A stretch of 64,000 nt of DNA from Berberis thunbergii (taxonomy: Eukaryota > Streptophyta > Magnoliopsida > Ranunculales > Berberidaceae): positions 62,001 to 126,000 of the forward strand of contig QNQO01002080.1 in assembly GCA_003290165.1 (NCBI GenBank), given 5' to 3'. A program made the position numbers and the translations under genes. The notes under the pieces are model-generated. The model ran no database searches. It was not told where the DNA came from and saw only the letters and a program-made list of their open reading frames with translations. This document shows, in pieces, positions 45,327 to 58,132 of the stretch (position 1 is its first letter; each line of letters begins with the position of its first letter).

Positions 45327-47573
45327 CTACGCCTCAACCATGTCTGATTTGTGAGAATGACCTTTCCAACTGTAGGCCTCCGATTTCTCATCTTCTTCAT
45401 CTTCCATGCTGTTGCCACCCATGGAGGAGACCCCTTGAGTAGTTCCTGCCAGATGCAGCGGACCCTGAGGAGATTCAGACTGGGATTTTGAGGTCTCGTA
45501 CTGGTTATCCTGAAACCATAACCCTCCCATTACAACCGTGGGTTGATTTCCAGTAGCAGCAGAACCGTTGGGAGCTCTACGAGTATGAAGTCGATATTTC
45601 TGGAGCAACACCATAATTATTAGTAACTCGGAAAAGAAAAGAAACTTGTTAACAAATATCAGACTCAAGATCCAAGGAAAACTCACTTGCAAATGACTTT
45701 TAACTTCATCATTGGTAAGACCATCGACCTTCATCAACTCTCTAATTTGTTTTGGAGTTGCCGCTGTACATGAAAAAATGGAGCAAAAAATCAGTATTTT
45801 CCATCCTTTGATTTCATGTTTCAGACATTTTACAAAATTGGGACACAAAAATATAAGTAGCTAGCAATAGCATCACAGTTATTCTGTCCATTCTTTAAAT
45901 TTAGCTACCATTAAAACCAAATGTAGGGTTGACAGAACGGCATCAAAAGGAAGGTTAAGCCAACATCAGATAGAATCAATACAGTGAGAACAATTGTAAA
46001 AACCAATCCAACACCATAGCGGATGTAACCGAGTAAAATTGGAAAAAAAAAAACAGAATCAAAAGAAACTAATTCTTAGAGTATCCAATTCCCAAGACAG
46101 AAAGGGGCAGAAAATCGGATTTCACATGCTAACCAACTTTACTTTAAAGTCCTTCCAATTTTGCAAAATTGCACAACCAACAACTCAATCTCAACATAAA
46201 CGTTCTGTCAATATATATTCCACATTCAGATGAAGAATACAACATATAGATCACTAACAACTCTAATAAGAATTCAAGTCTCAAGAGCACCAAACAAATG
46301 AGGCAAGGATCGAATTGGTGTGAAAATGGATCCGAACAAACTCGAATCATTATCAAACATGATATTAGGCATACTTAAACCCCCAAAAAAGTGATAACGA
46401 TTTCAAAGATATCAAATTATCATAACACCAAGACATTGGACAAAACTAAACATGCAATTCAATCAACAAACTGTAAGTACAAAACACTTTGATTGTTTCC
46501 AATTATTTGTCCTAAATCTCACCTTGTGAACCACCAAGTTCCTGAAGTGCACTAATGAAACGGCGATGCAATTCCGGAGACCAACATCTCCTTTGCTTCC
46601 TCTGGGATTGCTGCGATTGTGGTTGTTGTGGTTGTGCAGGAGTTATCACTCTATCCACTTGCCCCTTTGTCATGAAAATAGATGATTTACTCTCCGGGAA
46701 CAAAGATGATGAATCAGTAAGTGAAGTTGGAGTTTTCAGTCCAGGAAGAAGAAGAGAAAGACCAGATACTGATGATTTCTCCTCTTTATCTTCCTTCTTC
46801 TTCTTGTTCACTATAGAGGCCTCAGTGTATCCCTTAAACGGCGCAAATGCCCCTTCCCCACTCCAGTACTTGCATGAAGTGTTTTGATTCTTAGTCACAG
46901 AAACTCGATCTTCTTCAACTCTCTATAATCAAAATAATCAAAACACCGTTACAAATCAATCTCTAAAAAATCAAAATTACCAAAAAAAAAAAATCAAACT
47001 TCTTTACCTCTTCTATCTGCTTTTTATCACCATTGATTATATTAGAATCAGAACAATAGCCATTTGAACTCCAAAGCTGAGCAGAACTCATCCAGCTCTT
47101 CTTATCTTTATAATCTTTATCAACTTTCTCCCCTCCACCTTCATCAAAATTCCTCTTTAATGGCAAAAACTCTTCAGTAATCGGCTTAGCTTTCGACAAG
47201 ATCGAACACTGCCTTGCCTCATCCTTCAATGTCACAATAGCTACAATCCAAGTCAAAAACAAAAGAAAACCCATTAATCAAAACCCACCAAAATAAAAAC
47301 ACACCCAATCTCCCAAATCAATCAACAATTCCAAATTTTGACGAAAAAACCCAACTTACCATCATTTAACATGAGCATACAGAGAGGAAGCTCTCGCTTG
47401 AACACTTTAATCTTCTTCATTTCTTCCTCTAACCCTTGCACGTATTCTTCAATCTTAGATTTCCTCTGACAAACATTCCCAATCGTCGAAATCTCTTTCA
47501 GAAACGCGTTTATCGATTTAGGTGTCTGGGTTTGCTTCAAATCCAAACTCAGCTCAGCACAATTTAAACCCAT
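45327..47573 (-). CDS. HHO: GARP-type HHO/NIGT1-family transcriptional repressor
   Basis: Five exons, 5' to 3': 47360-47573, 47008-47240, 46523-46922, 45687-45763, 45327-45599. Splice sites and phases (1,0,1,0) agree; total 398 aa, normal for the family. The N-terminus has an EAR-type LxLxL motif (ELSLDLK), then the HHO helical domain (INAFLKEIST, YVQGLEEEMKKIKVFKREL, PLCMLMLNDAI). Exon 3 ends and exons 4-5 complete the GARP DNA-binding domain: QRRCWSPELHRRFISALQEL, TPKQIRELMKVDGLTNDEV, SHLQKYRLHTRR. The C-terminal region is Ser/Gln/Glu-rich. Family members are mostly repressors in nitrate and phosphate responses and in flowering. The GGSQ and LWFQDNQY context suggests the HHO5/HHO6 branch, but this is from memory. 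No break is seen. Confidence 0.92.
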
Positions 47574-47960
47574 TCTTGATTATATTTATTTATTTATTTA
47601 TAAAATCACTATTTCTATCTATATAAGCAATGGAAAGATACACGAAAACAATACAATACAATACAACAATAGAAACGAGAAGGAGAAGGTGGAGAAGAGA
47701 ATAATCAAAGAGAGAGTCTGAGGTTTATAAAGACGAGAGAGAACCAGAATCCGTGATTTGGGAAATGGTGGTTTCGAGAAGAGAGGATTTGAAGACGCGA
47801 AGATTCGACCAAGCAACGCAGATATTGCCAGCCAGACAACCTTTTTCCCTTTTTTGCCCTTCTTATTTCTTGCTTTTTTTTAAAACAGAAAAAAAAAATA
47901 CTCACACGATTCCTCGCGTACAACGCGTTGTTTTAAGTTAACCCAGCTAGATACTTTCAG
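47574..47960 (-). promoter_or_regulatory. HHO 5' UTR and proximal promoter
   Basis: Upstream of the HHO start codon, with CT-rich leader sequence on the coding strand (about 47690-47720). A TATATAG word at about 47617 is too near the ATG to be a likely TATA box. No transcription start could be placed. Confidence 0.35.
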
Positions 47961-48084
47961 CTACCAGCCCCGATTCCACTCACTTACTGTTTTCCACGTC
48001 TCATAGCTCGATATTATTATTGGGATTTTATTTACTTTTTTTAGTCAATATATTCGAAACACTTTCGTTACATACGAAGTAGAT

Positions 48085-48305
48085 TGTTTGGTTAGTCATT
48101 TTTCTTAGAAACTGAAATTTATTTTTCTTGTTATGCTAAATTTTCATTATTTAGCTATCAATTTTATTGACATGAAATCGATTTTTCATTAGACTATTTT
48201 TTTCACTGTTCATGAGAATTCAAGTATGAGGGGAGGCCTTGAAATTGAATTCACGAAAACAGTTTTAATTTTCATATCTATTTTTCGTGCAACCAGGCCG
48301 ACCAT
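48085..48305. mobile_element. Diverged MITE of the 42282 family
   Basis: Starts GATTGTTTGGTTAGTCATTT and ends ATTTTTCGTGCAACCAGGCC. The interior GAGGGGAGGCCTTGAAATTG corresponds in reverse to the 42282 element. Termini are partly eroded. Confidence 0.5.
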
Positions 48306-50024
48306 GTTTTAATTTACGTTACAATATAACCGTCAAAGCTTTTATATATATAATAATTACTATCATTGATTACTTTTTTTTTTGGAAAGTGAGTTGGGTT
48401 TTTTAATGTGAAATTAAATTATAGCAAGTTTTGGTAACAGGATTGAGTGCATTGCTCAAGATTCCATCAAAATAAGTATACCAAAAATCTAAAGAGTCGG
48501 ACTCCTAGCATTAGAGTCACCCTTGTATATGTAATTGCGTTCAAATGGGGGTATTGGGCATCTCTAAGTTGATGGAGGGCATGAAGCCTGCCCTGGCGCA
48601 GGCATGGCTCTCTAAACAAGCTTAATTAAAATGATAAAACAAAAATAAAAAACAACATACCTTGAGGGCAAAGTCTTGAATAAACGACTTCAGAGGCAAA
48701 AAAAAAATTTTTGGAATTTTTTTTCTTCTTCTTTTTTTGATTGAATTTCATGGAGAATCAATGCTGGGTGTAGAGAACATTCTATAGGAATTGAAGTGTC
48801 GAGAAATTAATCAAAAGTTTGCTATTCGAGAATAAAAGTTTCATGCTTGAGCATATACGCATTTGCGTGCTTTCAAAATTACATACTACATCCCCCACGG
48901 AAAATTCATTTCAGACTAAATCATGTATTTTAAGCATCTATGATTTTTCGCGTAACAGCAATTAACCCATGAAAAAGGTTATAAAAAAAATGACATGATT
49001 TAACGATTGCAATCACTATGCCAAGATGCTGGTTATTTAGTGTATTCTTTTATATTGCAACACTAATTAAAATAAAACATTTTATTTTGTTGTCACCATT
49101 TTTTTGTCAATAAACAAGGATATCATCATTGTCACCAAAGAAGGAAATAACTTGTAATTAGCTTGAAATGCTCTAAATATTCCTTTCACTCCACCAAAGA
49201 CCCATTCACGCATTGAGCTTCAAGTCACACCAGAATACTGTATTTACATTACAGTTGTTTAAAATTGTCTTGTGTAAATATCTAAATATCGACACCTAGT
49301 TATATTCGATCGCGCTTCTAGACACTTAATCATTCACTATTAAGCAAATCTCTCAATAGTAAAGTTGGATTAGTATCCTAAAAATTCCACCTATTATGGC
49401 AAATGCATCAATCAGGATCCATCATTTAACAGTAAGATGTTCAATGTTTAATCAAATATGATATATGTCAAAGTGGTTTTCGCCATTCCACAACAGTTTT
49501 TCATTATATGTTTTTCCTATTTAAAGATTCAATATGCGTGATCTTTTTATCTCTCAACTTTTGTGCTAAACATACTTGATTAGGATAAAAATTCCATAAA
49601 CTTTATCAATGATATGTAGGTCTGATACTTATCAATACACTAAAAAAAGTTGTGTTTGCTAAGGAGATTAGTAGAAACTAGTAAGATTAGAAACTTTTGA
49701 TTGAGAACTCGAACACTTGTCAGTGTTGCACATCGTAGGTTTTGCTTTAATACTAAATTTTGTCAAAGTAGTTTTCTTAAGGGCATCCTATAAGCACATC
49801 TAAGAAATTTAGAAGCAAATTGTAGAAGTAGGCATCTTCAATTAGGGCAGATCAACATCACAAAATGCTCTCATGCATGTGACTACAAACATCTTCTTAG
49901 ACTATTGATGAGCATCCCTATATCATTTTTAGACCCTTCCATATATATATATATAATGAAGGGTTTTACTAGCTTTATTGTAAAATGTAGTTGTTTAAAA
50001 CTTTACACAATTTGGTTTGGACCT
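48306..50024. other. AT-rich intergenic DNA, nothing recognised
   Basis: About 1.7 kb without ORFs over 75 aa, repeat pairs within the window or gene-like splice patterns that I can support. Confidence 0.45.
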
Positions 50025-50510
50025 ATCGGTACCTGTATGGACCGACCCTTTAATGGTTCGGATCTAGAACCAAACCAAACCAAATCGGTTTCAATTTCGG
50101 TTCCGATTCCTAGTGTTCAGAAACGGACTTGAACCGAGAACAATATATCATATGTAGGTGTGTATAATATTGTGAGTATTTGTCCCATATCACCTAATGA
50201 AGCAAGGAAATGACATGTCATTGTTGAAAAATACAAGGTTTTTTATTTGTTTTAGTCCCACATTTAGTAGAAACAAAACAAAAAAAACTTTTATTTCGAT
50301 AAATTTTCTTTTTAAAAAAAAAATAAAAACTCTTAAAAGTTACACATTTGTGGTCCTATATTGGATTTGGTGGTTTTAACAAGAACTGTGGGTAGGCTCA
50401 AACCGAATCGATAAAACCACTAATAAACTCGAATCGGACCCCAAAAATGTTTGGTTCGATTCTGTATCTTCCAGAACCGATCTCGTCCCATTGTCATGCC
50501 TAGGGTTTTC
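50025..50510. repeat. Degenerate CGGTTC/GAACCG-rich element
   Basis: GGTTTGGACC, CGGTTTCAATTTCGGTTCC and AACCGAGAAC on the left and CAAACCGAATCGATAAA with CCAGAACCGATCTCGTC on the right recall hAT element 3 subtermini. No clean TIR or TSD is seen, and about 250 bp of unrelated AT-rich sequence splits it. Confidence 0.35.
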
Positions 50511-50589
50511 GCTCAATAGCCATGTTGTAAGTGCCATATGAGAGCGAGCGTGATAAATTTAGAACATCTCTCCAAGTTCTTAAAGGTCA

Positions 50590-50785
50590 TTTTTTCATTT
50601 CCCTTATTATACAAATTTTCGTTGTTTAGTTGTTTATTTACTGACAAAAAATCGATTCTTCATAAAATTGTTTTTCAACTACTCATGAGAATCCAAATAT
50701 GAGAGAAAGATTCAAAATCAAATTCACGAAAACGATTTCAATTTTCACATCTATTTTCCGTACAACCAAACAAACTCATAGAGAT
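50590..50785. mobile_element. Diverged MITE of the 42282 family
   Basis: Resembles 48085-48305 (CATGAGAATCCAAATATGAGAG, TTCACGAAAACGATTTCAAT, ATCTATTTTCCGTACAACC) and ends ACAACCAAACAAACTC. The left end is eroded. Confidence 0.5.
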
Positions 50786-51602
50786 AAGCACGCACCGCAC
50801 TCCATCTCACACTACAACGCCATAATTTTGTACATCTAACACTACACCCTAATTTCTCCTCTTTTTTAACTACAAATTTTGAAACCAAAATCTAAAGTAC
50901 GACATCTTGGAAAGACAAAAGGCACGCACATAGTCGTACCAAATATAATACCAAATCAAACTTAGTGGAATGCGAGATTCCCTCTACTCTGTCATATGAC
51001 TTTACATTTCCAAGAAACGAAGGAATCATTTCATCCAGAGAATAAATTATTCCTCCCCAACTATTTAAATTACAGGTTGTAAACTCTATTTATTTAATTA
51101 ATCAACACAAGATTCCACGCCTTCTGTCAACACGTGGTAAAGATCCGTTCGTACATAAAGGATAAGAATCGAAGAAGAAGAAAGATGGGCTGTGGGTGGG
51201 TCCCAAGCAAGCGTGTCAATCAATCGAAGAAGATGGGCTGTGGGTTCCATGCAAGTGTTTTGCGTTTTCGTTTTCAACTGCACAAGATTCTCTTTGATGC
51301 TCCGCACCGCTCTTAATCGTTTGCGTTTGTTGTTTTCTTCAAAACCAACAAGAGATGACAGGATCTGATGCTTATGGTTTTCTTTTCTTTTCTTTTCTTT
51401 TCTCACATGATTTGGAAAATTTAATATGCTTCATTAGGAATGGATATTGTAATGGTGAATATTTGAATAAGGATATTATGATTTGGCTTAAATTCTCAAG
51501 TCAAAAGATTCTGGTTCTTTAATATTTGATAGGGGAGTTTTACCATTACCCCATTTCTACGACCACCAGACACAATATCAGGCATTGCAGAAGAGTTTTT
51601 AC
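50786..51602. other. Intergenic DNA with a short direct repeat
   Basis: AAGATGGGCTGTGGGTGGG and AAGATGGGCTGTGGGTTCC recur about 45 bp apart (51182 and 51228), and a CTTTT microsatellite lies at about 51380-51403. The ORFs here have no recognisable domain. Confidence 0.4.
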
Positions 51603-52162
51603 TAGGGGTGGGCAAAAATCGATTTAAATTCGGTAAACCGACCGAACCGATTTTTAAATTCGGTTCGGTAACCGAACCGAAATATGAGTAGAGAGAAAAT
51701 AATTTAAACCGAACCGAACCGATTATAAACGGTTCAAAATCGGTTTGCGGTTTTGAACCGACCGATTTATAACCGAACCGACCGATTAATTAAATATATA
51801 TAAATAACTAAATAAAAAATAGGTGTCAATACTTGATTAGTGCAACAAATGCATTGCAATACACCCTGTTGCACTAAATCACCTCATTCTCTCAAAGTTT
51901 TCAATTTTGGGCTAAAAATTGAGTCTATAAAAAAATTGGACCTATAAAAAAATTGGATATGTTTTAATGAAAGTCTTTCAAATGCTTGAGCCTAAAATTT
52001 CGGTCCAACCGAACCGAACCGATCCGAAATTCGGTTCAACCGAATTCATCGGTTTACAAATACAAAATTCGATTTCGGTTTGGGTTTTGGACAAACCGAA
52101 TTAAATCGGTCGAAATCGGTTTGGGGTTCAAAACCGAACCGAACCGACATTGCCCACCCCTA
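51603..52162. mobile_element. Non-autonomous hAT element 3 with perfect 8-bp TSD
   Basis: A 560-bp element with ends TAGGGGTGGGCAAA and TTGCCCACCCCTA and a perfect 8-bp TSD GTTTTTAC (51595-51602, 52163-52170). Subtermini are rich in CGAACCGA/TCGGTTCG words. It shares termini with elements 1 and 2 but not their interiors. No ORF of note. Confidence 0.9.
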
Positions 52163-52170
52163 GTTTTTAC

Positions 52171-55100
52171 CATTATTTAGGGTAAACTAATGTCTCAGTA
52201 GTCAGTACTTTTGGCATGGCAGGGATGGATTCAGGATTTTAGTCGAGAATGGGCGAAATGAAAAATACTTATTAATTGATAATAATAGTTATCAATGATA
52301 AAACTAAATTATTTTTCTAACTGAATTAGTAACTAATAAAAAAATTTATTACTATAAAAAATACATTGCATATAACCAATTGGATTCAGTGTAGTCCAAT
52401 TTTAAGCAAAAATAAGGTCATTGTCGATAACTTGAGCAATGAGCAAATGAGCATAATAACTAAAATATATAACTAATATCACAAAAATAATTAGGATAAG
52501 TATCTAGGTGTAGCTTAAAAAAATTTGAAATTTGATAACCTAATATGATCATAATACAATTTCATAGAAAAATTAGTTTGAAGTTCAAATTTTGTACGAG
52601 TTGTCTAATGGTATATATTTTCATTTAATTCTATAGTTATTATTTTAGATATTAATTAAAAAAAATTAGTTGTTGGAGGATTTATACTACTTGTGAAAAA
52701 CAATTCATTTCTTTAATGTTAATAAATTTTTATTAAACTGAACATTTTTTTTAATGTTTGCAATTACTAATAAAATTGCATTGAAAATAAAATAAAATAA
52801 AAATGCACTCGAACATGAGAATCTCACGCCTTGATATTTTCAAAACACATGATTTTCATGTTCATGAGACTTTTATTTTCACCATTGATCACAAAATCAT
52901 ATGGTAGATTGGTGAGTGATCACCTCATGAATTACCATGGCATAGGATTTTTTGCAACCAAACACATCCTACGATTCTTGGGTCGTGCCTTCGACACTCC
53001 CCAAATAGATCACTAAATTACCAAATATGAAAATAAATTATGGACCATCTACTGTATTTCCAATCCACAATAAAATCTAACAAAAACCATTAAAAGATAA
53101 TCCTTACTAAATTGATTATTATTAAACTCCAAAAAAATCGGTATTCAAAATTAGATTTATACGAAAGTGGTAAACACTTCATAAATTACACTGATATGGA
53201 CCATCTGATCAAACCCAACTGCTTTTATGAATCAACAAATGGCCGAACCCAACTCAACTATGGTGAAAGATTGAGGAGGGGACGAGGGCGTTGAGGTGAG
53301 GAGGGGACGAACAGTGGCGTTGAGAAAAGAGATAGGAAAAGAAGGAGATGTGAGGGAGGGAGAAGATGGAAATACGGTGGGTTTTTGTAATATGGGGGGA
53401 AGGGCGGGGGGGGGGGGGGGTTCGAAATTCTAAAATGAAAGGGAAGAAGACAGGTTGAGAATTCTATAAGTTGGCGAGAGCAATTTGGGAATTCAAAAGA
53501 TGACGGATTGACACACACTCACCTTTTGAATTCCCATTACAAAGAAAGTCATGTTGGATGCATTAAAAGGTATATTCGAAACCAACCCAATAATAAATTG
53601 ATCCTATATATCCTACCGGGTGAGACGCGATAACCAGCTCTCCAAATCATAGTATATTCAAAATGTATAAAATGATCAACGGAGTATTAACTCAACTGAT
53701 AGACTTGTGACGAATGATATTACTCGACTAAGAGTCATTTCATCAATCTATCACAAAAACTTGTTAAAACAAGTTTATTGTACTTTTAATCGCGGTGCAT
53801 TTAGATACTCTATTTATGCAACGTAATTAGCAAATTTGCGGTGATAATGTCTTTTCCATAATTATTCTAACCAACAGGATAAGAATCCTTCAACAAGAAA
53901 ATAACATTATAAAATGTGAGGTGAAAACTTCAGTTAGAAAATTTGAATCAATGCTTTGCATGAGCTAATTGTGCCACAAACATCAATGGATGATTGTCAA
54001 AGGCAGACTAAATTTTATGAAGGGAACAATTAGTCAAAGAAAAACAAACAATGGAATGGAAAAGGATAGTGGTAGCTAGCCATCTTAGGCAGAATAAATT
54101 CTTTGTTTAATTACCTTCAAATATTTTTATTGATTCTCATTGGAGTTAGTCGAGGCAGTTAGGTTTTAAACTCATTTTTTAGTCAGGTTTGAGCATTTTT
54201 ATATTTTTACCCATTCTCTTTAAAACATAATCACAAACATTATTTATAAAAGTACAAAAAATTTAAAATTGACAAAAAAATAATTATAAAACTTGGCTGC
54301 CTAAAATTAGGGTTCTCATTGGCATTCCTTTGAGAATGCAAGGGATGATGGTCAATGAAGTACAAGATTCTCTATACTTTGTTCCCAAGAAAACCAAACA
54401 TACTAAACAAATGACTTGAACATGCTAAGGTCCTTCTTTTTATTCAAAATACTTTTTTGAGAGTCCTTAAGATCACACACCTTACAAATCAATCAATTAA
54501 CAATGGAGAATAGTTGCTAAGTACATGATTGTATTGAGTAATTGACGCGGTGAGATCAATTCCACAGGGATTAGGCAAACCTTGACCAGTATATTAAAAA
54601 GACAACGTAAAGTTATTGGGGAATCTAGATGTTGAAGTGACCAACGAACATGATTCACGTGGAATGACCGATTTTAATGTAGAACATTAAGGAAAGAATT
54701 GATTCCTTCCATGGGATTCTATCATTCTACCATTTTTTTCTTGTGTTCATCTTGAGAAAACAAGAAAATCAAAACAATGCCCCATTTTGATCCTTGGAAT
54801 CCAAATTTAAAATAAGGGTTTTGGACAGACTTGAAATGAATCCAAAGCAAAAAATAGTTGATTCCATCTTCTATGTATTTTGTACTCAAAGATACCAAAA
54901 TTTAATGGTTTTGCATGAAGACACCACAAATATATCTCCATCAAACCCCCCCAAAGCATCTTTGGATTGTGATGGAGGGCCACTAAAAGTAGATAGATGA
55001 CTCTAAAATGGTGGTACTTATCTTTTTTTTTATATTTATGTTTAGGGTTCAATGTCATGTGTCTCTTCTTCCATGGTCAATTTTTTTAATGGGTTTTGTT

Positions 55101-55560
55101 GACATAGCTAGGTCTTGAGATGTCAAAATTTTTTTTTTCTTGAGTGTGAGGCATCATTGTGTTGCAAGACTTGTTCCCTTGCGGAAGGGGTCATAATTAG
55201 GCTTTACTATAGTGGAAATGTGTTCAATAATTTCCTACCTACTTGTTTTGTAATAAGGCTTCAACACCTAAGTCTCCTCTCATGAAAGTCTGTCATTCTA
55301 AAAGTAGCTCCAACACCTTGGTCTTCCTCAAGTTATCAAGGTAAAATGTCACTAGGCTAGAAAATTAAGGATGCAAGTTTCATCTGGGGAGTTTAAGGCT
55401 CAACTTAATTGTGATTTTCGAAACTTTATTTTATTTTATTCATTAAAACACAAAGATTATTATTGAAAGGACGAAGGAAAGAAAATTACACAAGACGCAA
55501 TCCTAAAACAAGGACGGTCATGACATCATGAACAAGTAAAAAAAACACGTTCCTAAAAAT
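52171..55560. other. Gene-poor AT-rich region
   Basis: No exon series or domain found. It includes a G homopolymer of 14 bases at about 53407-53420. A stretch at 54145-54300 recurs in diverged form at 63375-63490 (GTCAGG...TTTAAAAC.AT..TCACAAACATTATTTATAAAA). Pro-rich and Arg-rich ORFs near 53.3 kb are compositional. Confidence 0.45.
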
Positions 55561-55584
55561 ATTACATGCCTTGTCTATTCTTCA

Positions 55585-55765
55585 CAATAATTTTCTGATA
55601 TCCAAATAAATGGCGTGCTACAATCTATTAAGCCCTTAAAAAATCCTTCTATTTTTCTCCTTCCAAACACCCCATGTAACCACAATAATTTCCTGATATC
55701 CAAAGAAACGGTGTGTCCAGAAACTCATCAACCACAGTCCAAGTTATGCAATCTATCGAAAACAA
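55585..55765 (-). pseudogene. Short LINE ORF2 tail fragment
   Basis: On the minus strand a frame reads IIVVTWGVWKEKNRRIF before a stop. This is the W-x-x-W-K-E-(R/K)-N-x-R-I-F signature near the end of plant LINE zf-RVT regions. The match is short, so confidence is limited. Confidence 0.4.
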
Positions 55766-57210
55766 CTCAATAACTAAAAAGTGGCTTTGTTTGCAAGGAA
55801 AACTAATGTAGTTCTTCTATTTTGCAAAAACCTCAAATTGTCACTAGCAGAGAGTAGAGACTGTAGAGTAGTCTTAAGAAAAGGGCATCATATTGGGCTA
55901 AACTTTAGTAGTGCCTTTGTTTTTGTTCACTCATTCAAGATAGGGACATTATTGGACAAGTAAAGATACCATTAACACCATGTGGAAGTGTCGAGTGAGT
56001 GATAAGTGGAATGGTCTTGGTTTGCCGCATACGAACGGTTTTAAATTTTTTAGCATTAAAGTGATATTGTTTTCCGAATTGTTACAAAAATGCAAATTTA
56101 ATACACTGTGTTACTTGATTTTGGCATTTCTCCAACAATAATCATGGAATACTGCTAATCCATAGTCATTTTCAACGGTTTAGTGGTGGATCATCATAGG
56201 ATAATCACTGATGCATTTCGCAGCAATCTTTTCATAGTACCAAGAGACTAAAAAAGTTACTATATTATCTGTGGGCTATGCTATACATGTAGATTTACAT
56301 TCCTCCACATAAGCTTTTAAAGAAGATGGAAATTTAACAAGATAATTGATTCAATGGTTCACAAAAGTTGAGTAAGAACAACGATTGTTAATAGCAACAA
56401 AATATGATTGTCAACTACAAATTTCCTTGTCAAGAATGAAATCCAAACAAATAATAAGGGGACCCAATTCAAGATCTCGAATCGGAATCAGAAATCTGTC
56501 TTTCAATTCACACTTTTTCGATTTAATAAGGGGTGGTGGCCACTGAGGATTGTACAATATAATCTACAAAATAATGTCGACAAGGGTGTGTCAAGAGCAT
56601 TTCATCACATGCATTCGAGTCTTGGTTCGGTATAGATTTCAATATTCGATAAAACTGAAGTTCTATAATTCTACATTCTTGCTATTCATGCTTTCAATTT
56701 CATATGCTAATTTATTTGATAACACTAAATACACTATATTATGTGCATAAAAGTGAAGGTTTTTCGATGAGCTCTTTGTGATTTTTATGGATAAGACTGA
56801 GAAGGAGCAGTTGATCTACTTTGAAAGGCAAAAAAATTCCTGAAAATCTCATAAAGAGATAATGTCTCCTGCTACGATGGTTGTGATAAGTTTGATAAAA
56901 AGCCAATGATAATCTGATTAAATGATTAAGGTTATAGTGGTTTAATCTCCATGTTTTGGATTAAAAAAAAAAGTCAAAATGAATAGTTCTTCAAATTTAA
57001 TTATGCCATTTTGTAATTATTTTCATTTTCATTATTGTTTATGCATTTCTATTCTTGGGATCGCTGTAATGATTTATCTTCAAACGCATTTCATCTTCAG
57101 TACTAAAATACATTTTACATCAACAAGTTGATATTGTGCACGTTTTGTATTAGGAGTATCACGTATCGCTATTCTTAAGAGTATTACTTCATTCCCAAAT
57201 TCTAGAGAGT
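55766..57210. other. Intergenic DNA, nothing recognised
   Basis: Short ORFs without domain features; AT-rich throughout. Confidence 0.4.
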
Positions 57211-57650
57211 CAGGTTAGGCGTGCCAGGCTTGTGCTAGGCCTGACTTTCTACCCTCTATCATCATGGAGATGATCATAATCCCCTATCTCTAAGATGATG
57301 AAGGGTAGAGAGCGGACTTGACTCCCTACTATTTCGTTTAAGCGATAATAGAACTGGCAAAATGGCTTGAAACTCGATCTTAATCGAGCCCTTAAAATTG
57401 TCTCGAATCCTGAAAAAGCTTGTCTCGATTTAAATAAGGATTTGAGCTTAACCTCTAAAGCCCTTACCTTGGCTTGTACTCAGTTCGAAGCTCGGCCCGA
57501 AACTAGCCTTATTGTTATTTTTTAAGTATTCATATTAGTACCTTTCTATGCAGTTTGGAGAGAGAGAACACTGATTAGTGTTTGAGGAGGGTGTTCAACA
57601 CGTGAGTGTCAACTCTATCCCTCTCTCTATCTTATCCAAACTCTCCTCAG
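57211..57650. other. Retrotransposon 5' flank with a small hairpin
   Basis: CTACCCTCTATCATC (about 57250) and GATGATGAAGGGTAG (about 57294) can pair as a hairpin. The rest is ordinary sequence up to the 5' LTR. Confidence 0.4.
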
Positions 57651-58078
57651 TGTCACAACTATCTTCTTGTCTAGCCAAGTGAGGTTAGCAAGTGTAAATA
57701 ATGTAGAGTATTTCACATTGTTCTAGAGAGTTCTCTAGAACCTTACATAAAATTTCATAGGATTTTAGTCCTTAGATATTCTAAAGAAGTGTGTAGAAGA
57801 TCATTGTAGACCGTTGGATCAAATTGATCACCACCGTCCATCGAGGAGGTGAAGTTGTATAAATAGGCTTAGAGCTCATTTGTTGTAGTCACCTCAGAGA
57901 ATTCAAATAATACATGTTCTAGTTTTCTTAAGCTCTCTTGTGTGTTCTTAGCTTGCTTAGCTTTCCATAGTCTAAGTAAGTCTTTCGTGGGCAAGGCTGA
58001 CTAGTTTTTCTTTGATAAGTCGGGGCAAAGTCTACTAGTGCCGCACGGAAAATACTTGTGAAAAGAAAGCCCATGACA
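57651..58078 (+). repeat. 5' LTR
   Basis: 428 bp, begins TGTCACAAC and ends CCATGACA (TG...CA). It matches the 3' LTR with scattered substitutions and small indels. A TATA-like TATAAATA lies at 57858-57865 and may serve as the element's promoter. Confidence 0.92.
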
Positions 58079-58080
58079 GT

Positions 58081-58093
58081 TGGTATTAGAGCC
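58081..58093 (+). other. Primer-binding site (tRNA-Met type)
   Basis: TGGTATTAGAGCC starts two bases after the LTR. It is one change from the common initiator-Met TGGTATCAGAGC complement used by plant LTR elements. Confidence 0.75.
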
Positions 58094-58132
58094 CGATTTG
58101 GCAAGGTTGGTGAAATCATTCCACACAAGAGA

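Noticed and set aside
53258..53518. Pro-rich ORF near 53.4 kb
   Set aside because: Translation of a GGGG/GAGG-rich tract including a 14-G run; compositional only.
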